From positions 1-64,000 of IMG/VR virus record IMGVR_UViG_3300031834_001450: 64,000 nucleotides of DNA; one strand, 5' to 3'. Positions 35,788-42,801 of this stretch are shown here, in pieces. The notes under the pieces are model-generated. The model was not told the origin of the DNA. It saw nothing but the letters and a program-made list of their open reading frames with translations, and ran no database searches. Within the stretch, counting starts at the first letter, position 1, and each line of letters begins with the position of its first letter. Source of the stretch: a virus. The position numbers and the translations under genes were made by a program.

Positions 35788-35930
35788 AGTTTATTTTCCT
35801 CATATGCCTTATATTTATTAATTAGTTTATCTATAACAGGAACAAGACCACTTATACTATTAACATTATCTTCAAAATCTTCAATTAAATATTTTAATAT
35901 TTCTAAATCTTCTATAAGAGTAGTATTCAT
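35784..35930 (-). CDS. Very small acidic protein
   Basis: 48 residues (MNTTLIEDLEILKYLIEDF ... KAYEENKL). Both ends overlap neighbours by ATGA, so it belongs to one translationally coupled set with the unknown gene upstream and the SbcD-like nuclease downstream. Helical, unrecognised. Confidence 0.5.
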   Translation of the reverse strand: MNTTLIEDLEILKYLIEDFEDNVNSISGLVPVIDKLINKYKAYEENKL

Positions 35931-36181
35931 ATTATTCCTTTTTCCTTATATCTTTGACAAATTCCTTTTAAAGTATTATATAATATATTAAGTTGTATTC
36001 TATTCTTTCTAATATATTTCATATCATACTCATTTAATGCCATACATATTAATTTAGTAGAAAAATTTTTTTGTAAATTTTGTAATAATTTAAGTTTTTG
36101 ACTATAAGAAATTTCAATTATATTAGACAATATATCATTTATATTTTGTTCTCGAATAAAATTATAATATATTTGTCTCAT
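35927..36181 (-). CDS. Small unknown protein
   Basis: 84 residues, helical, basic C-terminus (KYIRKNRIQLNILYNTLKGI). It is the first gene behind promoter copy c, followed by ATGA coupling to the 48-residue gene and the nuclease. RBS GGAG. Not recognised. Confidence 0.45.
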   Translation of the reverse strand: MRQIYYNFIREQNINDILSNIIEISYSQKLKLLQNLQKNFSTKLICMALNEYDMKYIRKNRIQLNILYNTLKGICQRYKEKGII

Positions 36182-36198
36182 TTCTATTTTCTCCTATT

Positions 36199-36231
36199 AA
36201 TAAAATATAAACTAATTATAAAAAATTAAAC
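36199..36231 (-). promoter_or_regulatory. Recurrent promoter-like element, copy c
   Basis: Minus strand: GTTTAA, T6, ATAATTAG, TTT, ATATTTTATT; 33 bases. It ends 18 bp upstream of ATG 36181. It shares the ATAATTAGTTT spacer with copy g. Confidence 0.65.
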
Positions 36232-36265
36232 TTTAAATAAGAATTTAAATTCTTATTTAAAGTTT
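36228..36265. terminator. 38-bp perfect palindrome, terminator
   Basis: AAACTTTAAATAAGAATTT joined to its exact inverse. It lies after the stop of the holin candidate on the minus strand and is T-rich on both sides. It abuts promoter copy c, giving a terminator-promoter junction. Confidence 0.7.
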
Positions 36266-36279
36266 TTTTATTATTTAAA

Positions 36280-36573
36280 TTATTTAGTTTTTTTAAACAA
36301 TAATAAAATAGCTAACAATGTAATAAATTGCCAACCATTACTTTTTAGTTCAGTGCTTATAATTGTTATTACATCTTTAGATACTGTAAGAATATATGCT
36401 ATCATTCCTACTTTACCTGTAAAAATTACATCTATTATAAGAGCAGTTACAAAAATTAAAATTAGCGCTCCTTTAAAACTCGCTAATTGTAATGTAATAG
36501 AACTTATAATTACATCAAAAACTCCTAAAATCTTAATACCAAATGCTGTTAACCATGCTACAAGCTTAACCAT
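36280..36573 (-). CDS. Small membrane protein, holin candidate
   Basis: 97 residues with about three transmembrane segments: AWLTAFGIKILGVFDVII, GALILIFVTALIIDVIF and WQFITLLAILLLF, and a short charged C-terminus (KKTK). Size and topology fit phage holins. No endolysin is visible nearby, so the assignment rests on topology alone. GAGG ribosome-binding site 13 bases upstream. Confidence 0.45.
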   Translation of the reverse strand: MVKLVAWLTAFGIKILGVFDVIISSITLQLASFKGALILIFVTALIIDVIFTGKVGMIAYILTVSKDVITIISTELKSNGWQFITLLAILLLFKKTK

Positions 36574-36678
36574 ACAAAATTACCTCAAAATTAAATTTTA
36601 AAACTTAATAATAATTAGTATTTATTTTATTTTATTTTAATTTTTAATGAATTATTATAACTTCAATTAAAATAATAA

Positions 36679-37818
36679 TTAACTTCTCCTTCTTATTATA
36701 TTTCCTTTATTTTGTAATATATCAATTTCAGATATTCTTTTTTTAGTTTCATTTTTTTCTTTATTCTGATTAAAAATATCCACTAGAATAAAATCTATTA
36801 TCTCCTGGTTGACATAGGGATATTTATTTAATTCGAATAATTTGTTAAGTGCATATTCAACTTGTTGAATACTAATTGTTTTATCTATACCTTGAAGTTG
36901 TTGAGTTTGCCAATAGGGAACTTCAATTCCAGATAAACTTTTATATATAGTACCTAACATATATCTTAATTTATCTTTTAACTCTATTGTATATTGAATA
37001 TTAAAAGCTTCTGAATTTCCCTTGAATAAATAATTTATACTTGTTATTAAATCACTACTAGATATTATTTCAAGTTCTTTTGTAACTTCATTAACTGTCC
37101 ATAATTCTGAATAGATAATTCTTTCTAAGTAACTTAATGCTTGTCTCATACTACCATAACTATTTTCTGCTATAGTTAATAATACATTTATTTTTTCTTC
37201 ATTATCAATTAATACATTTTCTTGTTTACATATAAAGTATAATTGTTTAGATATTTCTTCAATAGTATGTGGTTTAAGTTTATAAGTTGTACAACGATTA
37301 ACAATAGCTTTTGGAATATCTTTCAAATCTCCCATTGATCCTAATATCCAATACACATTTTTATAATTTTTTTCAATTGGTTTTAATAAATTATTAAGTG
37401 CTGCTTTCGTCTTTGACATTTCTTGTATTTCATCAAGGCAAAATACTTTAGCATTAGCATTAGAAAAACTTTTAATTTCCGCATTTTCTGCAATTTCTCT
37501 AGCAGTATCTATTCCAATATTTGATGAATTGTATTCAAAATAAAAATTAGAAATTTTTTCGTCTATAATAGTTTTACAAATATTACAAATATTACAACTA
37601 TTACCATTTTCATCTTTATCCCTACATAAAATATTTTTAGCTATTATTCTTTGTAAGGTCGTCTTACCCACACCAGTATTACCAGTTAATAATAATACTC
37701 TTGGTATTGTACTTTCTTTAGATCTTTTTTGTAGATCTTTTATTGTTGCTATATGACCAATTACTTCAGATAATTGATTTGGTCTATATTTATTATAGAG
37801 TAAAGTATTATTATTCAT
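36679..37818 (-). CDS. Clamp-loader ATPase (DnaX / RFC-like)
   Basis: 379 residues. YNKYRPNQLSEVIGH is the standard start; Walker A is GNTGVGKTT (46-54); a zinc knuckle follows (C65, C75, C78, C81), as in DnaX; Walker B is CLDEIQ (127-132); VNRC replaces the SRC motif. It loads the sliding clamp for the phage polymerase. The C-terminal domain is longer than in T4 gp44. No small subunit is recognised beside it. Confidence 0.8.
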   Translation of the reverse strand: MNNNTLLYNKYRPNQLSEVIGHIATIKDLQKRSKESTIPRVLLLTGNTGVGKTTLQRIIAKNILCRDKDENGNSCNICNICKTIIDEKISNFYFEYNSSNIGIDTAREIAENAEIKSFSNANAKVFCLDEIQEMSKTKAALNNLLKPIEKNYKNVYWILGSMGDLKDIPKAIVNRCTTYKLKPHTIEEISKQLYFICKQENVLIDNEEKINVLLTIAENSYGSMRQALSYLERIIYSELWTVNEVTKELEIISSSDLITSINYLFKGNSEAFNIQYTIELKDKLRYMLGTIYKSLSGIEVPYWQTQQLQGIDKTISIQQVEYALNKLFELNKYPYVNQEIIDFILVDIFNQNKEKNETKKRISEIDILQNKGNIIRRRS

Positions 37819-37824
37819 TTATCC

Positions 37825-38139
37825 TTATCCTTTTTCAATTCCAGAAAATTCGCAATCTGCCAACCCTTGTAAACCTCTAAATTCAATTGTAGATATACAA
37901 TCAGAAATATTTAAACAATCAATACATAATCGTGGTAATTTAATATTTTTAAGAATTGGACAATCTTGTACGTATTTTGGACAAATAGCGTTATCTATAT
38001 TACACCAATTATAATAATCTACTTTTGAAATTGTTTCATTTATTTTTAATTCAGAATTATATTCAATATGACAATTATTATTTATTTTATGAGAGGATAG
38101 ATGTATACAATATCGACAAAATGTATCTAAATCTAACAT
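37825..38139 (-). CDS. Cysteine-rich small protein, unknown
   Basis: 104 residues with about 12 cysteines (CRYC, CHIE, CNID, CPKY, CPIL, CIDC). It probably binds zinc or an Fe-S cluster. It ends 6 bp before the clamp-loader gene, so it is likely co-transcribed. Not recognised. Confidence 0.45.
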   Translation of the reverse strand: MLDLDTFCRYCIHLSSHKINNNCHIEYNSELKINETISKVDYYNWCNIDNAICPKYVQDCPILKNIKLPRLCIDCLNISDCISTIEFRGLQGLADCEFSGIEKG

Positions 38140-38160
38140 AATAAACCCCTTTTTTATTTT

Positions 38161-38342
38161 TCAATCTATCTTATATTCTATTAATATTTTTGCAATTTCT
38201 ACAACATCTATTATTTCCCAATCTTTTTCTCTAGTTCCTTGCTTTGGAAAAACAACTGCAATTTTTTATAGATATAAAATTCTCATCTTTCTTTTGGAGT
38301 CTCACCAATTAATTCTTATATTATTAATCTTTCATATAGCAT
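38161..38342 (-). pseudogene. Decayed small gene
   Basis: After a good GGAG site, ATG 38342 reads MLYERLII, TAA, ELIGETPKER, TGA, EFYIYKK, and then a one-base frame change gives IAVVFPKQGTREKDWEII ... IEYKID and TGA 38161. The pieces read as one protein of about 60 residues with two stops and a frameshift. No family recognised. Confidence 0.4.
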
Positions 38343-38403
38343 TTCATTTTATTTTATTTCTCCTTTAATAAGTATTAAATTTATCAAAATAAATTTAATA
38401 AAA

Positions 38404-38556
38404 TTATTTTTTTTTAATTCCCATTATTTTATATACTTTTCGATCACTGATTTTAGAAATAATATATGCAACGAAAATAACAATAAAATAAAAACCAAGA
38501 ATTATTCCAAGACAAATTCCAACAAATAATAGTACATTCTCATTAATTTCATTCAT
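38404..38556 (-). CDS. Single-span small membrane protein
   Basis: 50 residues: MNEINENVLLFVGICLG, one hydrophobic segment to about residue 33, then a basic tail (SDRKVYKIMGIKKK). GAGG lies 13 bases upstream, a little far. Unknown function; lysis-related or superinfection-immunity roles are possible for such proteins. Confidence 0.45.
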   Translation of the reverse strand: MNEINENVLLFVGICLGIILGFYFIVIFVAYIISKISDRKVYKIMGIKKK

Positions 38557-38576
38557 AGTTGCAAATATCCTCTTTT

Positions 38577-38978
38577 TTAATTTATTGCAGACATCCCCAA
38601 AATAAATCTCATTTGTTCTGTATTATTTTCAACAATCATTACTTTAAACATAATAGAATTTGCACTAGTGTCGTGTAAAACATAATAAAATTTACAATCT
38701 TTCATTAAAATAGTAGTTATTTTAATTCCTTGAGAATCTATTTTAACTGTTATTGATTTAATTTTTTTAGGTGTTTCATCAATACCTACAACGGTAATTT
38801 CATCTGCGTCTATTATAACCATATTTCTCATATCACCATTTAAATAAGCTTCACTTCCACCAGCAGAAATACCAAGTAATTGCCAAGTACCTATATACTT
38901 AAAATTTAAAAAACTTTCTTCTGTTGCATATAGGACAGAACTTACAAATAACAATACTATCATTAAATATGTTTTCAT
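38577..38978 (-). CDS. Secreted protein with signal peptide, unknown
   Basis: 133 residues. The N-terminus KTYLMIVLLFVSSVLYA is a signal peptide with a likely cut after LYA (residue 18). The mature part starts TEESFLNFKYIGTWQL, beta-rich, resembling small periplasmic lipocalin-like or copy-type proteins in general character only. Transcribed from promoter copy d. Confidence 0.55.
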   Translation of the reverse strand: MKTYLMIVLLFVSSVLYATEESFLNFKYIGTWQLLGISAGGSEAYLNGDMRNMVIIDADEITVVGIDETPKKIKSITVKIDSQGIKITTILMKDCKFYYVLHDTSANSIMFKVMIVENNTEQMRFILGMSAIN

Positions 38979-39015
38979 TTTTTAACCATCCTTTTTTTAA
39001 TTTTAATATCTTATA

Positions 39016-39048
39016 TATAATATATAAAAAATTTATGAAAAATTAAAC
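39016..39048 (-). promoter_or_regulatory. Recurrent promoter-like element, copy d
   Basis: Minus strand: GTTTAA, T5, CATAAA, T6, ATATATTATA; 33 bases. About 38 bp upstream of ATG 38978. Confidence 0.7.
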
Positions 39049-39105
39049 TTTTTTACTTAATTTCTTCTAGTGTAAACTATTATCTCGATTCATTTTTTGA
39101 ATCTT

Positions 39106-39183
39106 TTAAAAATAAAAAAATATAATTTGTTCTATTATTATTATTATAATTAGAATAATAAAAAGAAATATCATTTTTTTCAT
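39106..39183 (-). CDS. Possible 25-residue hydrophobic peptide
   Basis: ATG 39183 overlaps the TGA of the upstream gene (ATGA) and reads MKKMIFLFIIL, a run of Ile, then EQIIFFYF. Such coupled tiny hydrophobic frames can be real membrane peptides, but low-complexity AT-rich DNA makes them by chance. Confidence 0.3.
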   Translation of the reverse strand: MKKMIFLFIILIIIIIIEQIIFFYF

Positions 39184-39419
39184 AAATCTAAAAATTCTTG
39201 AATTGTTATTAATTTATGTTCACGTTCTTTTTGAAAATATTTAATATCATTAGAAAAAAAGATTGTACCATTTTTATTTAAATATAAATAAGAAAAATTA
39301 AATTTACAAGATTCATCTTTAATAAGTTGATTTACTTCCCAATAATACCCCAACTTAAAACTTTTTAATCGAATTGTATCTAGTACTTCATTATTTATAT
39401 CTATCTTATATGCAAACAT
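39180..39419 (-). CDS. Small unknown protein
   Basis: 79 residues from ATG 39419, preferred to an upstream in-frame start because GTAGGAAA lies just upstream. Contains SFKLGYYWEVNQLIKDESC and NKNGTIFFSNDIKYF. It overlaps neither catalytic motif of the RuvC-like gene. Not recognised. Confidence 0.45.
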   Translation of the reverse strand: MFAYKIDINNEVLDTIRLKSFKLGYYWEVNQLIKDESCKFNFSYLYLNKNGTIFFSNDIKYFQKEREHKLITIQEFLDL

Positions 39420-39429
39420 TATTTTTTTC

Positions 39430-39945
39430 CTACAAATTATGTCTTCTTGCCCATTCTGCAATTAATAAACCATCAGCATCTTTATGTAAAGTAATTACCT
39501 CTTTATGTTGAGGAAACATTCTAATTCCTATATCCATAGATGCTTTTTTTTGTTGAGCTGCCCCTTTAATACCTAAAGGTAATAATTCATGTTGCCATAA
39601 TTTACTATCTACAAAAAAATAGGAAATATTTAATTCTTCTAAACAAATTAAAGTACATTCAAATGCTCTTAACGCTGAGGTTGTTGCCTCAAATCTCATT
39701 GGATTTACCATTGGTCGTTCTATAAAAACTTTCCAATTTTTTAATTCATTTTTTGAATAAGTAGTAAATATTTCAACAAGTTTAGGATAATCTATTCGTG
39801 TGATATTTTTTGCTTTTGTTTTTTGATAGTTTGTTACTACTTTTATTGGAGTTTTTCTAAAACTAGAAGTATTATCTGGAAATATAATGCCTATCGTACC
39901 AGAACTACCATTATCGATAGCTACATATACAGTATTGTTTATCAT
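39430..39945 (-). CDS. RuvC-like Holliday-junction resolvase
   Basis: 171 residues. RNase H-fold acidic residues are placed as in RuvC: VAIDNGSSGTIG (D10), VFIERPM (E near 80) and HKDADGLLIAEWARR near the C-terminus. It would cut branched DNA for replication and packaging. Preceded by ATACTAATAA, a partial match to the late-type element. Confidence 0.7.
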   Translation of the reverse strand: MINNTVYVAIDNGSSGTIGIIFPDNTSSFRKTPIKVVTNYQKTKAKNITRIDYPKLVEIFTTYSKNELKNWKVFIERPMVNPMRFEATTSALRAFECTLICLEELNISYFFVDSKLWQHELLPLGIKGAAQQKKASMDIGIRMFPQHKEVITLHKDADGLLIAEWARRHNL

Positions 39946-39984
39946 TATAATACTCCAATTTTTTAATTATTAGTATTAATATTA

Positions 39985-40260
39985 TTATAGTTTATTATTA
40001 TTTTTTAATTTTTTTTTAATAGAAGGTAATTTATCTTCTTTTGTAAAATTCCTAATAAGACATAATTCTATATCTTGGTAATAAATAATAATTTCATCTT
40101 CATTTGCAGAAACTAAATGTATATTACCTTTACTATCTACTGTAATAAATTGAGAAACATTAATTTTAACTACTTCTAAATATTGAATTTTTAATTTATC
40201 TTCTTGATTACTACAAGATATTAAAAATAATACAATAAAAATAATAAATAATCTTTTCAT
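39985..40260 (-). CDS. Small lipoprotein
   Basis: 91 residues. KRLFIIFIVLFLISCSNQE is a lipoprotein signal with Cys at about 16. The mature part (KVNVSQFITVDSKGNIHLV-like) is short. The ATG overlaps the TAA/TGA end of the membrane-anchored gene upstream by 4 bp. Possibly the outer-membrane half of a two-component spanin, but the usual proline-rich sequence is not seen. Confidence 0.5.
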   Translation of the reverse strand: MKRLFIIFIVLFLISCSNQEDKLKIQYLEVVKINVSQFITVDSKGNIHLVSANEDEIIIYYQDIELCLIRNFTKEDKLPSIKKKLKNNNKL

Positions 40261-40607
40261 TTTTTTAATTCTTCCTTCATTTTTATGAAAATTTCAGGAT
40301 ATATTAAATCTACCCAAGCAGAATTAGAATGCAATGTAATTTTACAGTAAAAACTAGAAATAGGATGAAGTCGATTAAGTTCTTCTGGAACATCTTCTAG
40401 TAAGCATTTAACAAGTTTCCATTCTATAATATTACCTTGAGCAGCCCATTGATTAATAAGTAATTGTCCTTGAAATTGTTGTTGATATTGATATTGTCTT
40501 GTATAATTAAAATTATTTATTTCAATACCCTTACCACTAAAGAACCAAATATTTATCCCTATTGATACTGCCAATAATAATCCTATTATTACTATTATTT
40601 TATTCAT
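40257..40607 (-). CDS. Membrane-anchored small protein
   Basis: 116 residues with an N-terminal hydrophobic anchor (KIIVIIGLLLAVSIGINIWFF) and a soluble part, QYQYQQQFQGQLLIN, then a C-terminal KKMKEELKK-like end. GGAG site 8 bases upstream. Paired by a 4-bp overlap with a lipoprotein gene, an arrangement that recalls inner/outer spanin pairs. The predicted coiled coil of typical inner spanins is not evident. Confidence 0.45.
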   Translation of the reverse strand: MNKIIVIIGLLLAVSIGINIWFFSGKGIEINNFNYTRQYQYQQQFQGQLLINQWAAQGNIIEWKLVKCLLEDVPEELNRLHPISSFYCKITLHSNSAWVDLIYPEIFIKMKEELKK

Positions 40608-40634
40608 TTTTTATTCTCCTTTTTATAAAAATTT

Positions 40635-40681
40635 GTTATCATTCATCCACGAAGTTGAAGACTTCGTGGATGAATGATAAC
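40635..40681. terminator. 20-bp stem hairpin, terminator candidate
   Basis: GTTATCATTCATCCACGAAG and its exact inverse flank a 7-base loop (TTGAAGA). TTTTT follows on the plus strand; on the minus strand a weaker T-run follows. It separates two minus-strand genes and would end the unit upstream. It is the longest GC-containing stem in the region. Confidence 0.7.
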
Positions 40682-40684
40682 TTT

Positions 40685-40798
40685 TTAATCATTCCATACT
40701 AAACTCCCTTGACTAAAATATTTTTCAACTACATTTATGTTAAAATATTCTTTCTTTTTTACATTACCAAACAAAATATATAACCCTTTGTTAAACAT
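40685..40798 (-). CDS. Small unknown frame with unclear start
   Basis: 37 residues from ATG 40798 (MFNKGLYILFGN ... SQGSLVWND). The open frame extends upstream as IQPLDLFWTKGERYSCKG to near 40850, where AAGGAAG follows the previous stop, but no ATG, GTG or TTG fits there. A non-standard ATT/ATA start or an upstream sequence error is possible. Confidence 0.35.
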   Translation of the reverse strand: MFNKGLYILFGNVKKKEYFNINVVEKYFSQGSLVWND

Positions 40799-40851
40799 TC
40801 CCTTACAAGAATATCTCTCACCTTTAGTCCAAAATAGATCTAAAGGTTGAA

Positions 40852-41100
40852 TTATACTTCCTTATATTTTTTTAAAAATCTTTCTGGTGATATAGAATAA
40901 TATATTCCTAAGATATCTTTAACAATATAATCATTAATTTCACCAGTATGAATACCTAATATAACTTGATTATTAATTACTTCACCAAAAATTCCAATAA
41001 ATTCTTCTATTTCAGTTTTATTTTTTCCTGTCCATTGAATAACATTTAATTTTTGAGTAATTTTCATTTTTCCAACTAATTTGACGTATTGTTTTTCCAT
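40852..41100 (-). CDS. PGDYG-like small phage protein
   Basis: 82 residues. VIQWTGKNKTEIEEF, GEINDYIVKDILGIYYSIS and PERFLKKYKEV form a pattern common in small phage proteins (the PGDYG / W-x-G-D group). Complete in length. Function unknown. Confidence 0.5.
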   Translation of the reverse strand: MEKQYVKLVGKMKITQKLNVIQWTGKNKTEIEEFIGIFGEVINNQVILGIHTGEINDYIVKDILGIYYSISPERFLKKYKEV

Positions 41101-41129
41101 ATATCCTCTAATTTTTTAAAATAATATTT

Positions 41130-41237
41130 TTATTTCTTTATAAAAAATACAATAAAAAATAAACCTATGCATAAACAAGTAATGAATAAATTATTTTGTA
41201 ACCACATTAACAATTCAACTAAATTATATTGATTCAT
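41130..41237 (-). CDS. Very small membrane protein
   Basis: 35 residues (MNQYNLVELLMWLQNN, then LFITCLCIGLFFIVFF, KK). One membrane span and a basic end. Low complexity, no obvious homologue. Confidence 0.35.
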   Translation of the reverse strand: MNQYNLVELLMWLQNNLFITCLCIGLFFIVFFIKK

Positions 41238-41306
41238 TTTTATTTTTTTACCATTTTTACCATTTATTTTTTTATCACTTCTTACTAATGAATTCCTTTT
41301 ATCTAG

Positions 41307-41969
41307 TTATAAAAATAAATATTTATACCAATCTTCATCTGGCATCATATTTAAACATACCCATTTAGTATTAGTTTTTTTATATATATTTTCTAAATAT
41401 TTATGCCAATGTCCAAATATCCAAATTTTAGGTTTATATTTTTGACATATTAAATTTAAAATTTGTCTTGATGGATCATTTACTTCATCATAGCATGGTA
41501 CTTCAACATTAAAAAATATTGGACATGTATGAGATATTACAATATCAGCTTTTTTAACATTTTCTTTAATATATTTAAAATCTTCATATGTTAATATTTC
41601 TTGATTCCACCATGAAATTTTAGGAAGTCTATATTTTTTATCAATACTATCAGCACCACCTATAAATAAAATAGTTAGTTTGTTTATTATTAATGTAGAC
41701 CCTATTGGACACATAAATATATTTTTTTCTATTTCAATTGGGTCTTTACCATATCTTCCAATTTTTTCTTCAAAAAGATCCCAATTGTCATGATTACCTG
41801 GAATAAAATATATTTTAGTATTTTGTGGTTTAATTACTCCCTTATTCTCTTTTTTCCAATAATAAGCATTATCTCCACATTGTATTATAATATCTGGTTT
41901 TTCTAAAAAAATAAATTCATTGAATATATCAAATTTACCATGTATATCTCCTACTACTATAATTTTCAT
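41307..41969 (-). CDS. Calcineurin-like metallophosphoesterase
   Basis: 220 residues. The metal motifs are complete: VVGDIHGKFD, QCGDNAYYW, IPGNHDNWD, VISHTCP and IFGHWHK. This is a small stand-alone phosphoesterase, different from the SbcD-like gene. It could act on nucleotides, on RNA 2',3'-ends, or on signalling molecules. It overlaps or abuts the zinc-protein gene upstream. Confidence 0.75.
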   Translation of the reverse strand: MKIIVVGDIHGKFDIFNEFIFLEKPDIIIQCGDNAYYWKKENKGVIKPQNTKIYFIPGNHDNWDLFEEKIGRYGKDPIEIEKNIFMCPIGSTLIINKLTILFIGGADSIDKKYRLPKISWWNQEILTYEDFKYIKENVKKADIVISHTCPIFFNVEVPCYDEVNDPSRQILNLICQKYKPKIWIFGHWHKYLENIYKKTNTKWVCLNMMPDEDWYKYLFL

Positions 41970-42197
41970 TTATTCTATTCCTAAATCAATAAGATACATA
42001 GCACTTACAAGACACTTAGTAAATTTACCACAATTTTTACAAATAAAAGTATGATAGATAAGAGAAGTGTTTTTTAAAGAAATATTTATATTTTTAATAT
42101 AAATAGTTCCTTTAGGAAATTTATCCCCAGTTACAGAAATTAGTTCTAATTGATTATTACACTCTTCACAATTAATGTGATCAAGTTGTAATATCAT
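41970..42197 (-). CDS. Small zinc-ribbon protein
   Basis: 75 residues with CEEC (near 10) and CKNC (near 53), and a beta-rich middle. It probably binds one zinc ion. Adjacent to the phosphoesterase gene (no gap). Unknown function. Confidence 0.5.
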   Translation of the reverse strand: MILQLDHINCEECNNQLELISVTGDKFPKGTIYIKNINISLKNTSLIYHTFICKNCGKFTKCLVSAMYLIDLGIE

Positions 42198-42229
42198 TAT
42201 CTACTCCTATACAACTATAGACCTTTTAT

Positions 42230-42463
42230 TTATTTATATATGTCAAAAATTCCTTTTTCAGAAAAAAAATGATTTTGTAAATTACTAAAATGTTTAATTG
42301 CAAATCCATGAAAAATATAAATATGATTTTTTCTTTCTGCATCATATGAAATATTTTTAATTTCATAAAAACAATCATCCAACTTTCTTTTTAGTATATC
42401 ACCTATTTTTAAATCTGAATAAGATTTTGTTTCTTGTAAAATAAAATTAGAACTTAATAACAT
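42230..42463 (-). CDS. Small unknown protein
   Basis: 77 residues. LKIGDILKRKLDDCFYEIK and HIYIFHGFAIKHF suggest a small SH3-like or beta fold. No motif recognised. It ends near the zinc-ribbon gene and starts 1 bp after the FmdB-like gene. Confidence 0.4.
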   Translation of the reverse strand: MLLSSNFILQETKSYSDLKIGDILKRKLDDCFYEIKNISYDAERKNHIYIFHGFAIKHFSNLQNHFFSEKGIFDIYK

Positions 42464-42464
42464 T

Positions 42465-42722
42465 TTATTTTTTTATCCTTTTTCCTTTAAAATTTCCATA
42501 TTTACTTGGCATTGGTGTTATATTATTTTCAAAACCATTATTACTATTTCCTAACATACCCCCAGCAACAGAAAAATCACCAATTCCCCAAATTCTATAA
42601 GTATCAATACTTCCACATAAAGAACATTTGTAAGAACTTTCAAAATTTTCTTCTATTGTTTTTTTCCAAACATCAAAAGGTTGAGAACATTTTGAACATT
42701 TAAAAGTTGTTTGAATAGTCAT
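42465..42722 (-). CDS. FmdB-type zinc-ribbon protein
   Basis: 85 residues from ATG 42722. The frame is open further up into the helicase gene, but that part is not protein-like. CSKCSQPFDVWK and CSLCGSIDTYRI form a zinc ribbon like FmdB-type putative regulatory proteins. The C-terminus is glycine- and lysine-rich. Confidence 0.55.
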   Translation of the reverse strand: MTIQTTFKCSKCSQPFDVWKKTIEENFESSYKCSLCGSIDTYRIWGIGDFSVAGGMLGNSNNGFENNITPMPSKYGNFKGKRIKK

Positions 42723-42801
42723 TATATTTTTTCCATATTTATTATTTTTAATATTTTTAATTAGTAGTATTAAGAAATTCCTTCTTTTAATTAAAAAATA
42801 A

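Noticed and set aside
40852-41100. Programmed frameshift joining the PGDYG-like gene to the small frame at 40685
   Set aside because: The PGDYG-like protein looks complete, and the frame needed has a stop codon just before the shift region.
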